Shown here: positions 26,924 through 35,142 of the stretch, piece after piece
Layout: each line of letters opens with the position of its first letter
Position numbering within the stretch: position 1 is the stretch's first letter
Source: Methylohalomonas sp034521715
GTDB taxonomy: Bacteria > Pseudomonadota > Gammaproteobacteria > Methylohalomonadales > Methylohalomonadaceae
Assembly (NCBI GenBank): GCA_034521715.1
Contig: JAXHLY010000001.1
Span: forward strand, 300,505-364,504
Length of the DNA stretch: 64,000 nucleotides
Direction of reading: 5' to 3'
Notes under the pieces: model-generated
Seen by the model: the letters and a program-made list of their open reading frames with translations, nothing else
The model's database searches: none
Told to the model about the DNA's origin: nothing
Position numbers and translations under genes: made by a program

Positions 26924-27311
26924 ATGTGTATAGGGGTACGCATACGCAAGGCCCGCCTGGCCGCCGGTATCTCCCAGGCGCGGCTGGCGGAACTGATGGG
27001 GGTTACCCGCGAGCGCCTGTAGTCAGTGGGAGCTCCCCGAGGGCGGGACTGCGCCACGCCAAAGGCGGCTGGCAGAAATCGCCAAGCTGCTGGGGGTCAA
27101 TTATCTCTGGCTGGCAACCGGCCAGGTGGCGCAAACCGGCGATGGCGATGCTGATGCCATGGGCAGGGAAATAGTGGACCCGCCCCCTGCGCCGCAAGCC
27201 CGGCCGCTGAACAGGGAACAGAAGGAATTAATCAGTCTGTATAGCCGGCTGTCGCCGCAGGGGCGATCGGCATTGCTGCTGTTGCTGCGCTCCATGATAG
27301 CCCCACGGTGA
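26924..27311 (+). pseudogene. XRE-type helix-turn-helix regulator, frameshifted copy
   Basis: From the ATG at 26924 the frame reads MCIGVRIRKARLAAGISQAR and LAELMGVTRE, then hits TAG at about 27021. Dropping one base near 27010 restores a protein that runs in parallel with the intact regulator at 27942, through SACSQWELPEG, LAEIAKLLGVNYLWLATGQ and a C-terminal block LNREQKELISLYSRLSPQGR to the stop at 27311. The HTH fills roughly the first 65 residues; the C-terminal helical block is shared by both proteins. The target is unknown. The pair is likely an old local duplication. Confidence 0.65.
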
Positions 27312-27351
27312 TCGCCGGAATCGTGAGCCGGTACAGGCAGCACTACAATTT

Positions 27352-27630
27352 TTAAGCGTTGCCATCTTCCTGTTTATCACCGGCACTTTCATCGAGGCTA
27401 TCAAACTCCCGCCACAGATCGATGCCGGCCGGGTCCCAGCCCAGCTGCTGCAATTGTTGTTCGATTACCTCGCGTATGCGGGCAACTCTGAAGAGCGGGA
27501 TATGCGTGTAACGCAGCGGGTCCAGCGCAGCCGTCACTTCGTTAACAGTGCATTCGCTCAGGCGGGCAATGTCCTCCAGCTGTAATGAATAAGACCGGAG
27601 GAGAGCATATATGCTGAAAGGCTCTGCCAT
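27352..27630 (-). CDS. Hypothetical protein, 92 residues
   Basis: I do not recognise a family. The protein starts MAEPFSIYALLRSYSLQLED, is rich in Leu and Glu, and looks wholly helical. LEDIARLSECTVNEVTAAL could be a winged or tri-helical DNA-binding unit, and the acidic tail SLDESAGDKQEDGNA is probably disordered. It lies between two related HTH genes on the other strand, with a MITE-like repeat starting 10 bases upstream of its ATG. That repeat must carry or displace its promoter. Confidence 0.45.
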   Translation of the reverse strand: MAEPFSIYALLRSYSLQLEDIARLSECTVNEVTAALDPLRYTHIPLFRVARIREVIEQQLQQLGWDPAGIDLWREFDSLDESAGDKQEDGNA

Positions 27631-27639
27631 TCTTGTTTA

Positions 27640-27805
27640 TTAAGGAAGCTCTGAATAATTTGTCATTTCGAGCGCAGCGAGAAATCGCCGAAGGCGTCCC
27701 GAGTGCAACGAGGGACCTTTATGGAAAGATCTCTCCCTGCGGTCGAGACAGGGATTTCTCCCGTTGGTCGAAATGACATGCGGGGATTATTCAGAGCTTC
27801 CTTAA
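27640..27805. repeat. MITE-like element with 20-base inverted ends (copy 1)
   Basis: TTAAGGAAGCTCTGAATAAT at 27640-27659 is perfectly inverted at 27786-27805. Inside is a second inverted pair, TGTCATTTCGA (27661-27671) and TCGAAATGACA (27768-27778). The element is 166 bases with no coding frame. A related element is at 37732-37869 and a scrap is at 46276-46294. The layout fits a non-autonomous transposon (MITE); no transposase is in the window. Confidence 0.7.
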
Positions 27806-27941
27806 GTATTATGGAAATGGTCGGCTTTAGCCTGCTGACAGGTTAGTCAAACTACACATTAGTTGTAAAGCATTAATAACCGCTTGATGTCAGAGATACT
27901 AACATTACGGGGGTTATCAGCTACTTATACACTGTTAATTA

Positions 27942-28358
27942 ATGGATATAGGAACGCGCATCAGGCAGGCACGGATCGCTGCCGGTCTCTCCCAGGCCCG
28001 ACTGGCGGAATTGCTGGGCGTAACGCGCAGCGCCTGCAGTCAATGGGAGTCGCCCCAGGGTACCGTGCCGCGTGGCACCAGGCTGGCTGAACTGGCCGGG
28101 CTGTTGGGCGTTAGTTACGAATGGCTGGCAATGGGCAGTCATGGCGACAGCAGTTACACAGGCACGGATGGACCATCAGATCAGCGCGGCGGGCTGAATG
28201 CCAGGCAGAAGGAACTGCTCAGGCTGTACGATCAATTGCCCGCTTCGGGCCAGGCGGCGCTGATGAAATTCCTGCATGCATTCGAACACGGCGCAACCGC
28301 AGCGTCTGCCACGAAACCGGCCGCCAAATCCACCCGACGCGGTCACAATCAATCATAA
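27942..28358 (+). CDS. XRE-type helix-turn-helix transcriptional regulator
   Basis: A 138-residue protein starting MDIGTRIRQARIAAGLSQAR with an N-terminal HTH (about residues 4-62: LAELLGVTRSACSQWESPQG, then RLAELAGLLGVSYEWLAMGS). A second helical block, LNARQKELLRLYDQLPASGQ, and a Lys/Thr-rich tail follow. It is the intact partner of the broken gene at 26924. Fold and size suit a repressor, but its target is unknown. Starting near 28356 is a weak GC hairpin (GCCCCTGCATGCGGGC) that may end the transcript. Confidence 0.8.
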   Translation: MDIGTRIRQARIAAGLSQARLAELLGVTRSACSQWESPQGTVPRGTRLAELAGLLGVSYEWLAMGSHGDSSYTGTDGPSDQRGGLNARQKELLRLYDQLPASGQAALMKFLHAFEHGATAASATKPAAKSTRRGHNQS

Positions 28359-28488
28359 AAAAGCCCCTGCATGCGGGCCTGTCATGATTCTGTTGTTTGA
28401 TCCGTCAGGCCGCAGTAGCCAGGGACGCGTACAGTTTTATCATCACCGTCTGCTCGAGCTGGCGCAATAAACAGGGACGGATAATCCG

Positions 28489-29577
28489 TTATGCCGCGCC
28501 GTGCAGCGGCAAGCCGCATTCGATCAAAACTTCCCGCAGGTTGCGGATAATCGGAAAGACCTCCTGGTTCCAGTCAGCGCCCTGCTTATCAAACGCCTTC
28601 TGTTCCTCTTCGACTATCCAGCGGTCTTCGGCAAAAATTCCTTCCGTGAACCAGATAATGAACGGCCAGAGCAGGTGAATGAGCCCGGGGATGGGGGGCT
28701 TCTTGATCATCATCAGGCCGTAGGTGTGATTAGAGCGTTGCTCGCGATCCAGAGGTATATAGACATTCCATAGATCCAGTGCAGGCTCGGTGCTGCCGGC
28801 GGTCCAGAATCGCAGCGTCTGATACGGATAAGCGGTGCAAATAGTCATTATGTCATTGCCGCGCTTGTTGTCTTCCGCCTGATCGCCCCGATTGAGTATA
28901 AAGCGTTCACCGATATGCTGTTTGCCACTGGTGCGTTGAAACGTGTAATCCACCTCAATACTGTTTTCATGGCGGCGCATATCCAGCGGAATGGCGCGTA
29001 TACTCCCCATTAACCTGCGATGCAGAAACTGGTGGTTCATGTCCATAAGGTTTTCATGCATGAACGAGTAATGGCATTCAACGCGTCGATCAAGATAGCG
29101 GGTTTTATAATCGTTGCGCGCATGGGTTGGAATATCGGGGAAATCACTAAAACCAGGCCGGCTCTTGTCGCCCGGATATATAAAGATCAGGCCATAGGCT
29201 TCACGGCAGGGATAGGCGCGTACACCATTCGGCAGCATCTTGGTCTTGTCCAGGTAGGGGACATTGACACAACGGCCACTGGCATCGTATGTCCAGCAGT
29301 GGTAACAACATTGTAAATGCTCGCCGTCGACCACACCGGCATGCAATGGTACCTGGCGGTGTGCGCAGCGATCCTCGAGCGCGAACAGACTGCCGCTGCC
29401 CGTTCGTACCAGTACGATGGGTTCGCCGGCAAATGAACGGCCAAGCGGCTTGTTGGTTCTAAGATCGCGCGAGCGGGCAACCGGATACCAATAGTCCGGA
29501 CTGATGGCTGTTTTGCGCAGATCCCGTAACGGATTGGTATTATCGATGGCGGCTGTAGAATGCAGTGTCGAAGCCAC
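28489..29577 (-). CDS. Rieske aromatic ring-hydroxylating oxygenase, alpha subunit-like
   Basis: A 362-residue protein. The Rieske domain has CAHRQVPLHAG (Cys71, His73) and the second pair CCYHCW (Cys90, His93), binding a [2Fe-2S] cluster. The catalytic domain carries MHENLMDMNHQFLHRR, with two His and a nearby Asp suited to the mononuclear iron. The overall size and single-gene setting resemble vanillate demethylase-type or sterol-type oxygenases. The reductase partner is not adjacent and the substrate is unknown. AAGGAGGCTGG lies upstream of the ATG on the minus strand. Confidence 0.82.
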   Translation of the reverse strand: MASTLHSTAAIDNTNPLRDLRKTAISPDYWYPVARSRDLRTNKPLGRSFAGEPIVLVRTGSGSLFALEDRCAHRQVPLHAGVVDGEHLQCCYHCWTYDASGRCVNVPYLDKTKMLPNGVRAYPCREAYGLIFIYPGDKSRPGFSDFPDIPTHARNDYKTRYLDRRVECHYSFMHENLMDMNHQFLHRRLMGSIRAIPLDMRRHENSIEVDYTFQRTSGKQHIGERFILNRGDQAEDNKRGNDIMTICTAYPYQTLRFWTAGSTEPALDLWNVYIPLDREQRSNHTYGLMMIKKPPIPGLIHLLWPFIIWFTEGIFAEDRWIVEEEQKAFDKQGADWNQEVFPIIRNLREVLIECGLPLHGAA

Positions 29578-29671
29578 GACCAGCCTCCTTTAGCTGATGA
29601 CGGAACTCATCCTAGCGTATCCGGGTAACATCAACCAACAGAAAGGCTGAACTGTGAGCCGGTTGGACAAT

Positions 29672-29692
29672 AAAAAACGGCCTCTCAGGCCG
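29672..29692 (-). terminator. Rho-independent terminator after rpoH
   Basis: On the minus strand CGGCCTGAGAGGCCG (29678-29692) forms a 6-base stem with a 3-base loop, followed by TTTTTTA. It begins 24 bases after the rpoH stop. Confidence 0.85.
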
Positions 29693-29715
29693 CTTTGTAA
29701 AATTACCGGCCGTTA

Positions 29716-30579
29716 TCAGGCTGTTGCGGCTATGGCGCTACGCAGTTTTTTCATGGCGCCCTGTTCGAGTTGACGGATACGTTCGGCAGATACCCCGTAT
29801 TCATCCGCCAGCACCTGCAGCGTTACCTTGTTATCTGCCAGCCAGCGGCGGCTGATGATGTCGCGCGAACGCGCATCCAGTTCCGCGAGCCCTGCGCTCA
29901 GGTGTTCAAGCTGCTGTGACTCGAACTGGCTGTTCTCCAGCTCGGTCTCCGGACCGTCACCCTGGAATTTCAGATATGCCACCGGCGCCGGCGCGGCATG
30001 ATTATCATCGTCATCGTCGGTGCCGCCGTCGAATGGCGCATCGCCGGCGGCAAGGCGTGCCTCCATTTCCAGCACATCCTTCGAGGTCACGCCGAGATCA
30101 CTGGCGACGGCATCGACCTCCTCGCGGTTCATCCAGCCGAGCCGTTTCTTGGCCGAGCGCAGATTAAAGAACAGCTTGCGCTGTGCCTTGGTGGTCGCGA
30201 CCTTGACTATGCGCCAGTTGCGCAGAATGAATTCGTGGATCTCGGCGCGTATCCAGTGCACGGCAAACGACACCAGGCGCACGCCGATACTCGGATCGAA
30301 ACGCTTGACGGCCTTCATCAGGCCGATGTTGCCTTCCTGGATCAGGTCGGCCTCCTGCAGCCCGTAACCGCGGTAACCGCGCGCAACGCGCACGACAAAA
30401 CGCAGGTGTGACAGCACCAACTGGCGCGCGGCGTCCAGGTCATTATCACGCTGATACCGCTCGGCCAGTTCGCGTTCTCGCTCGGCACTGACCACCGGGA
30501 TCTGGTTGACGGCCTGGACATAGGCCTCCAGCGAGCCGGTAGGCAGCGCCAGCTGCAGGTTGGCAAGCTGTGTCGTCAT
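29716..30579 (-). CDS. rpoH: RNA polymerase sigma-32 (heat shock) factor RpoH
   Basis: A 287-residue sigma-70-family factor. The RpoH box region reads KVATTKAQRKLFFNLRSAKK (about residues 122-141), region 2 has DLIQEGNIGLMKAVKRFDPS, and region 4 ends LADEYGVSAERIRQLEQGAM. It directs transcription of chaperone and protease genes. The start at 30579 is preferred because AAAGGAGT lies 10 bases upstream; an in-frame ATG at 30606 lacks one. A run DDDDDNH between regions 3 and 4 is an acidic insertion. A CIRCE element lies 31 bases upstream. It follows ftsY-ftsE-ftsX as in E. coli. Confidence 0.96.
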   Translation of the reverse strand: MTTQLANLQLALPTGSLEAYVQAVNQIPVVSAERERELAERYQRDNDLDAARQLVLSHLRFVVRVARGYRGYGLQEADLIQEGNIGLMKAVKRFDPSIGVRLVSFAVHWIRAEIHEFILRNWRIVKVATTKAQRKLFFNLRSAKKRLGWMNREEVDAVASDLGVTSKDVLEMEARLAAGDAPFDGGTDDDDDNHAAPAPVAYLKFQGDGPETELENSQFESQQLEHLSAGLAELDARSRDIISRRWLADNKVTLQVLADEYGVSAERIRQLEQGAMKKLRSAIAATA

Positions 30580-30609
30580 GTTCGTCTTGACTCCTTTCAT
30601 CATCATATT

Positions 30610-30636
30610 CTAGCACTCAACTTATTAGAGTGCTAA
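30610..30636. promoter_or_regulatory. CIRCE element (HrcA operator) upstream of rpoH
   Basis: CTAGCACTC-N9-GAGTGCTAA matches CIRCE (TTAGCACTC-N9-GAGTGCTAA) with a single mismatch and exact 9-base spacing. HrcA binds CIRCE and represses heat shock genes, usually groESL or hrcA-grpE-dnaK. Here it sits between the ftsX stop and the rpoH start, where it can act only on a promoter local to rpoH. hrcA itself is outside the window. Confidence 0.85.
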
Positions 30637-30702
30637 GGCTGCCCCGGGTTCTCGGGCGATTCAAGGTTCCGGCAGCGCCGGCCCGGCCTGGCGACCAAGG
30701 GA

Positions 30703-31689
30703 TCAGGCCGGCTCGATGGCACGGATGTGGCGCTGGACCGACAGCCAGGAACCGGCCAGACCGAGACCGACGCCGGCCCCGAACAGGGCCAGCAGCTGGG
30801 TGAAAGAGGCACCGCTCAGGCGGTAATTGCTGGCATACAGCGATGCCAGCTCGCGGACCGGCCCGCTCAGCAGGAGAATGGCCGCAGTGATCAGCAGCGC
30901 GGCGAAAGTGGCCCCGAGTACGCCGTACCAGAAGCCGGTATAGAGGAATGGCCGCTGGATAAAGGCATCGGTGGCGCCGAACAGTTTGGTGATCTCGATT
31001 TCCGCGCGGCGGTTGTAGATCCCGAGGCGGATGGTATTGCCGATGATCAGCAATACCGCCAGGCCGAGCACGAACGACAGCACCATGACCGCCCGCTGAA
31101 CGGTTTCGATAATGGCCCGTAGCCGCTGCAGCCACTGGCGATCAAACTTGGCCTGATCGACATCCGGCAGTTTCTGCAGCCGTGCCAGCAATCGCTCGAA
31201 GGCCGCGGTATCGGTGGCGGCGCTGGCGGGCTGTACCAGCAGTACCGCGGGCAGCGGGTTATCGCGCAAGGCGTCGATGGCGTCGGCGAATCCGGACAGT
31301 TCACGGAATTCTGTCAGTGCCTGTTCGCGGCTGATGTAATCCACACTTTTGATTGCCTCATCGCCGCGCAATTCGTCTGCCAGTTGCCGGGCGCTGTCTG
31401 CGCCGACATCCTGGTTCAGATATACCGCAATTTGCAGTGTCATGTCCCAGCCGCTTGTGACACGTTTGGCGTTGTCCAGGATGAGATAAAATCCGGCCGG
31501 CAGCGCCAGTGCAATTCCGATCACGGCAATGGTCATGAAGCTGCCGATCGGATTACGTGCCAGCTGACCCAGACTGTAAACCGCAGCCTGCAGGTGCTGC
31601 AGCACCCAGGTCTTGACACCGTCGCTCATGCGTTCGGTGAAATAACGCTTGCGCGATGCGCCACGGCCCTTGCGTTTAGTGTTTGCCAT
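30703..31689 (-). CDS. ftsX: Cell division protein FtsX
   Basis: A 328-residue permease-like protein. A cytoplasmic N-terminus (MANTKRKGRGASRKRYFTER) is followed by one helix (about 48-70), a periplasmic domain (about 75-205) with the YISREQALTEFRELSGF segment, and three helices in the C-terminal half. With FtsE it forms an ABC-type complex at the divisome that activates septal murein hydrolases through EnvC. It overlaps ftsE by 14 bases. Confidence 0.95.
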   Translation of the reverse strand: MANTKRKGRGASRKRYFTERMSDGVKTWVLQHLQAAVYSLGQLARNPIGSFMTIAVIGIALALPAGFYLILDNAKRVTSGWDMTLQIAVYLNQDVGADSARQLADELRGDEAIKSVDYISREQALTEFRELSGFADAIDALRDNPLPAVLLVQPASAATDTAAFERLLARLQKLPDVDQAKFDRQWLQRLRAIIETVQRAVMVLSFVLGLAVLLIIGNTIRLGIYNRRAEIEITKLFGATDAFIQRPFLYTGFWYGVLGATFAALLITAAILLLSGPVRELASLYASNYRLSGASFTQLLALFGAGVGLGLAGSWLSVQRHIRAIEPA

Positions 31690-32353
31690 CCGCGCGTCCC
31701 TGATCGAGGATACGGCCCATGCGCAGGGTGATAATGCGTTTGCGCATGCGCTTGATCATATCGAGATCATGACTGGCAATAAGGATCGTGACGCCGACCT
31801 GGTTGAACTGTTCAAACAGCTGCATGATCTCCCAGGACAGCGCCGGGTCGAGATTGCCGGTTGGCTCATCAGCCAGCAGCAGCGCCGGCCGGTGCACGAC
31901 CGCACGGGCAATACCGACACGCTGCTGTTCACCACCGGAAAGTGTGACCGGATAGGACTTTTCCTTGTGCAGCAGGCCGACCTTGTCGAGCGCGGCCCGC
32001 GTTCGTTTCACGATTTCCTGGTGGCGGGCGCCGGCTATCACCAGTGGTAAAGCAACATTGTCGAAGACGGTGCGATCGTGCAGCAGGCGATGATCCTGGA
32101 ACATGAAACCGATATTGCGTCGGAACAGCGGCACGCGACGGCCACGCACACGGTCCAGGTTCTGGTTATTAACAATGATCTGGCCGCGGGTATGGCGCTC
32201 GATCAGTGCGATCAGTCTTAATAATGAACTCTTGCCGGCACCGGAGCGGCCGGTGACAAATGCCAGCGCACCTTCTTCAATATGCAGATTGATCTGCTTC
32301 AGCGCCTCGATCCCGCCGGGATACTGTTTCGAGACATTACTGAACCGGATCAT
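31676..32353 (-). CDS. ftsE: Cell division ATP-binding protein FtsE
   Basis: A 225-residue ABC ATPase with Walker A GRSGAGKSSLLRL (about 36-48), signature LSGGEQQRVGIARA and Walker B LLLADEPTGNLDP. It pairs with FtsX. Its start overlaps the ftsY stop by four bases (ATGA), and its end overlaps ftsX, so the three are translated as one unit. Confidence 0.97.
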   Translation of the reverse strand: MIRFSNVSKQYPGGIEALKQINLHIEEGALAFVTGRSGAGKSSLLRLIALIERHTRGQIIVNNQNLDRVRGRRVPLFRRNIGFMFQDHRLLHDRTVFDNVALPLVIAGARHQEIVKRTRAALDKVGLLHKEKSYPVTLSGGEQQRVGIARAVVHRPALLLADEPTGNLDPALSWEIMQLFEQFNQVGVTILIASHDLDMIKRMRKRIITLRMGRILDQGRADGKH

Positions 32354-33327
32354 GCGTCGTCAGCCAGTAATGCATCAACAAAGGCACCGGCATCGAACGG
32401 CCTGAGATCCTCCAGCCGTTCGCCGACACCGATATAGCGAATGGGCAGCCCGAGGCTGCGCGCCAGCGCGAAGACAATACCCCCGCGCGCGGTACCGTCG
32501 AGTTTGGTCAGGGCGATCCCGGTGAGGCCGATGGCCTGATGGAATTCGCGCGCCTGCGCCAGGGCGTTCTGGCCGGTGCCGGCGTCGATAACGAGCATGA
32601 TTTCGTACGGCGGCCGCGGTTCGAGTTTATCGATGACGCGCCTGATTTTCTGCAGCTCGCTCATCAGGTGGCCCTTGGTATGCAAGCGCCCGGCGGTATC
32701 CGCCAGAACAACGTTGCAGCCACGCGCCCGCGCCGCGGCTATCGCGTCATAAACCACCGACGCGGCGTCGCTGCCATGCGGCTGGGTGATGACGGGAAGG
32801 TTCGATCGTTCCCCCCACTCCTGTAGCTGTTCGATCGCCGCGGCCCGGTAGGTGTCGCCCGCCGCCAGCAGGACCCGGTAATCGGCGTCGCGCAGGTGGG
32901 CGGCCAGTTTGCCGATGGTCGTGGTCTTGCCGACACCGTTGACGCCCACCATCATGATAACGAAGGGATTGTCCGCCGCCGGCGTGATGGCCAGTGGCTG
33001 CGCGACGGGCCGCAGAATATCGAGCATGGCCTCGCGCAACAGCGGGACCAGCGCCGCTTCGCCCGCCCGGCCGGCGCGCTCACGCAGGTTGTTAATAATG
33101 TCGGTGGTTGCCTCGATACCGACATCGGCCTGCAGCAGGCGGTTTTCCAGCTCCTCGAGCGTGGCCTCGTCGATTTTCCCGCCGCGCGGCACCAGCTCGC
33201 CGACATCGGTCAGCAACACATCGCGGGTTTTGCTCAGGCCCCGGCGCAGGCTGTTCAACAGCCCGCCACCGGCTGACGGGCCGGATGCAGGGGGCTCGCT
33301 GGTTTGTCTGGATCGTTTGGTAAACAC
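32350..33327 (-). CDS. ftsY: Signal recognition particle receptor FtsY
   Basis: A 325-residue SRP GTPase. The N domain begins near SLRRGLSKTRDVLLTDVGEL. The G domain has GVNGVGKTTTIGKLAAHLRD (about 128-147), DTAGRLHTKGHLM and TKLDGTARGG. The acidic A domain of E. coli FtsY is reduced to a short tail of about 25 residues, as in many non-enteric species. It receives ribosome-SRP complexes at the inner membrane. It is first in ftsY-ftsE-ftsX. Confidence 0.96.
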   Translation of the reverse strand: MFTKRSRQTSEPPASGPSAGGGLLNSLRRGLSKTRDVLLTDVGELVPRGGKIDEATLEELENRLLQADVGIEATTDIINNLRERAGRAGEAALVPLLREAMLDILRPVAQPLAITPAADNPFVIMMVGVNGVGKTTTIGKLAAHLRDADYRVLLAAGDTYRAAAIEQLQEWGERSNLPVITQPHGSDAASVVYDAIAAARARGCNVVLADTAGRLHTKGHLMSELQKIRRVIDKLEPRPPYEIMLVIDAGTGQNALAQAREFHQAIGLTGIALTKLDGTARGGIVFALARSLGLPIRYIGVGERLEDLRPFDAGAFVDALLADDA

Positions 33328-33720
33328 GGATAAGGCGGCGACTTGTATGTATTATGTAAGCTCTGAACAAGCCCATCCAGGACTTGCCAGAGCACGAAAA
33401 AACGAAAATGCGCCATTAAATATTCGATGGCGTTTTTCTTCACTTCCCAAGCACTTACGTGCTTGGCCATTATACATATGGAATGGGGCGGTACATCCGT
33501 GTACCGCACGGAGCCTCTGCTTATGCAGAGGCTCCTTATACGTTATCCTATCATTATTGAGTGGCGACCGGACGGCCCGCCTGAACGGCGAACTCGTCGC
33601 GGGCCGGCCGCTCTAATAACAGGTATTTATCCCATTGGCGCCGTGCCATGAAGGCCGCTTCGGGCTGCCATGAGCAGATTACGGTTATGACACGGCCACA
33701 ATAATATTAAGGAGTCCCTT
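33328..33720. other. Gene-poor interval with three hairpins
   Basis: This 393-base gap separates the divergent ftsY and M16 peptidase genes. It holds CGCCAT/ATGGCG (33411-33432, followed by TTTTTCTT, terminator-like). A palindrome GCGGTACA-TCCG-TGTACCGC is at 33488-33507. A perfect 11-base stem GGAGCCTCTGC-TTAT-GCAGAGGCTCC is at 33510-33535. I see no convincing gene. The tandem palindromes look like repetitive extragenic elements. Confidence 0.6.
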
Positions 33721-35142
33721 TTGCTACGCACATTATTTACGGGTGTGATGTTGCCCGCGCTCCTGCTTGCGTCGGTGCCGGTCAAGGCCGCCGAGGTTCA
33801 GGAAGCCGAGGTTCATGAATATGAATTCGACAACGGCCTGAAGCTGTTCGTGAAACCGGACCGGCGCGCACCGGTGGTGGTTTCGCAGGTCTGGTACGGC
33901 ATCGGCGGGAGCTATGAAACCGATGGCAAGACCGGCCTGTCGCATGCGCTCGAACACATGATGTTCCAGGGTACCGAGAAATATCCGGATGGCGAGTTCT
34001 CGCGGATCATCGCCGCCAACGGCGGTCAGGAAAACGCCTTTACCGGCGCCGATTACACGGCCTATTACCAGAAGCTGGAGGCCTCGCGGCTGCCGATCAG
34101 CTTCGAGCTCGAGGCGGATCGTATGCGTAACCTGGTTCTGCAGGAGAAGGACTTCGAAAAAGAGATCGAGGTCATCAAGGAAGAGCGCCGCATGCGCACC
34201 GAGGATAGCCCGCAGAGTTTTACCCACGAGGTCGCCATGTCGGTAGCCTACCAGACCAGTCCCTACCAGCAGCCGATCATCGGCTGGATGCATGACCTGC
34301 ATAATCTGACCATTGCGGATCTGCAGGATTGGTATGAGCGCTGGTACGCGCCGAACAATGCCCTGCTGGTGGTCGTCGGTGATGTGGATCCCGATGAAGT
34401 CCATGAACTGGCGAGGAAACACTTCGCTGACCTGCCGGCCGAGGATTTCACGCCGCCGCCACCACGGCCCGAAGTCAAACAGCATGGCGTCAAGCGTGTC
34501 ACGGTCAAGCGCGCGGCCGAGCTGCCGTATCTGCTCATGGGTTACAAGGTGCCGGTACTGAAAACGGCCCAACTCGATGAAGACCTCGGCGTGCCCGAGT
34601 GGGAGCCGTATGCACTGGAAGTGCTCTCGGGCATTCTGGACGGCGGTGACAGCGCACGCTTGTCGCGTGAGCTGGTCAGAGAACAGCAGGTCGCCGCCAG
34701 CGCCAGCGCCGGTTACAACCTCAGTGCGCGATTACACACCAGTTTGCTGACTTTATCCGGCACACCGGCACAGGGTCATACCATCAACGAACTTGAGCAG
34801 GCGATCAGGGGTCAGATCGAAAAACTCAGGAGCGAACCCGTTACCCCGGCCGAGCTGGAACGCGTGAAAACCCAGGTTGTGGCCTCGGCCGTTTACGAAC
34901 GCGATTCCATGTTTTACCAGGCTTATCTCATCGGCCTGCTGGAAACCGTGGGACTGGAATGGCAGATGATTGATGAGTATGTCGACAAGGTACAGGCCGT
35001 CACCGCCGAACAGGTGCAGGCGGTCGCGAAGAAATATCTTGTTGACGACGGCCTGACAGTGGCGGAGCTGGATCCGCAGCCGGGCGATGACACTAATCCA
35101 CGGCAACCGGCCGGCGACCAGGGGGGGCAGCATGTTCACTAG
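33721..35142 (+). CDS. M16 family zinc metallopeptidase (active-type subunit)
   Basis: A 473-residue protein with a signal peptide (about 1-23, cut near VKA-AEVQ) and the inverted zinc motif HALEH at residues 75-79 in LSHALEHMMFQGT. The third ligand lies in the EIEVIKEERRMR segment. This is a periplasmic pitrilysin/insulinase-type protease. The start is a TTG behind AAGGAGTCCCTTT. It overlaps the second M16 gene by 11 bases. In such pairs the first subunit carries the zinc site and the second usually does not, so they probably work as a heterodimer. Confidence 0.9.
   Translation: MLRTLFTGVMLPALLLASVPVKAAEVQEAEVHEYEFDNGLKLFVKPDRRAPVVVSQVWYGIGGSYETDGKTGLSHALEHMMFQGTEKYPDGEFSRIIAANGGQENAFTGADYTAYYQKLEASRLPISFELEADRMRNLVLQEKDFEKEIEVIKEERRMRTEDSPQSFTHEVAMSVAYQTSPYQQPIIGWMHDLHNLTIADLQDWYERWYAPNNALLVVVGDVDPDEVHELARKHFADLPAEDFTPPPPRPEVKQHGVKRVTVKRAAELPYLLMGYKVPVLKTAQLDEDLGVPEWEPYALEVLSGILDGGDSARLSRELVREQQVAASASAGYNLSARLHTSLLTLSGTPAQGHTINELEQAIRGQIEKLRSEPVTPAELERVKTQVVASAVYERDSMFYQAYLIGLLETVGLEWQMIDEYVDKVQAVTAEQVQAVAKKYLVDDGLTVAELDPQPGDDTNPRQPAGDQGGQHVH

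Noticed and set aside
33411..33440. Terminator of a plus-strand gene upstream of 33411
   Set aside because: The hairpin with T run is convincing, but no plus-strand gene precedes it; ftsY starts there in the other direction. It is reported only as part of the gap.
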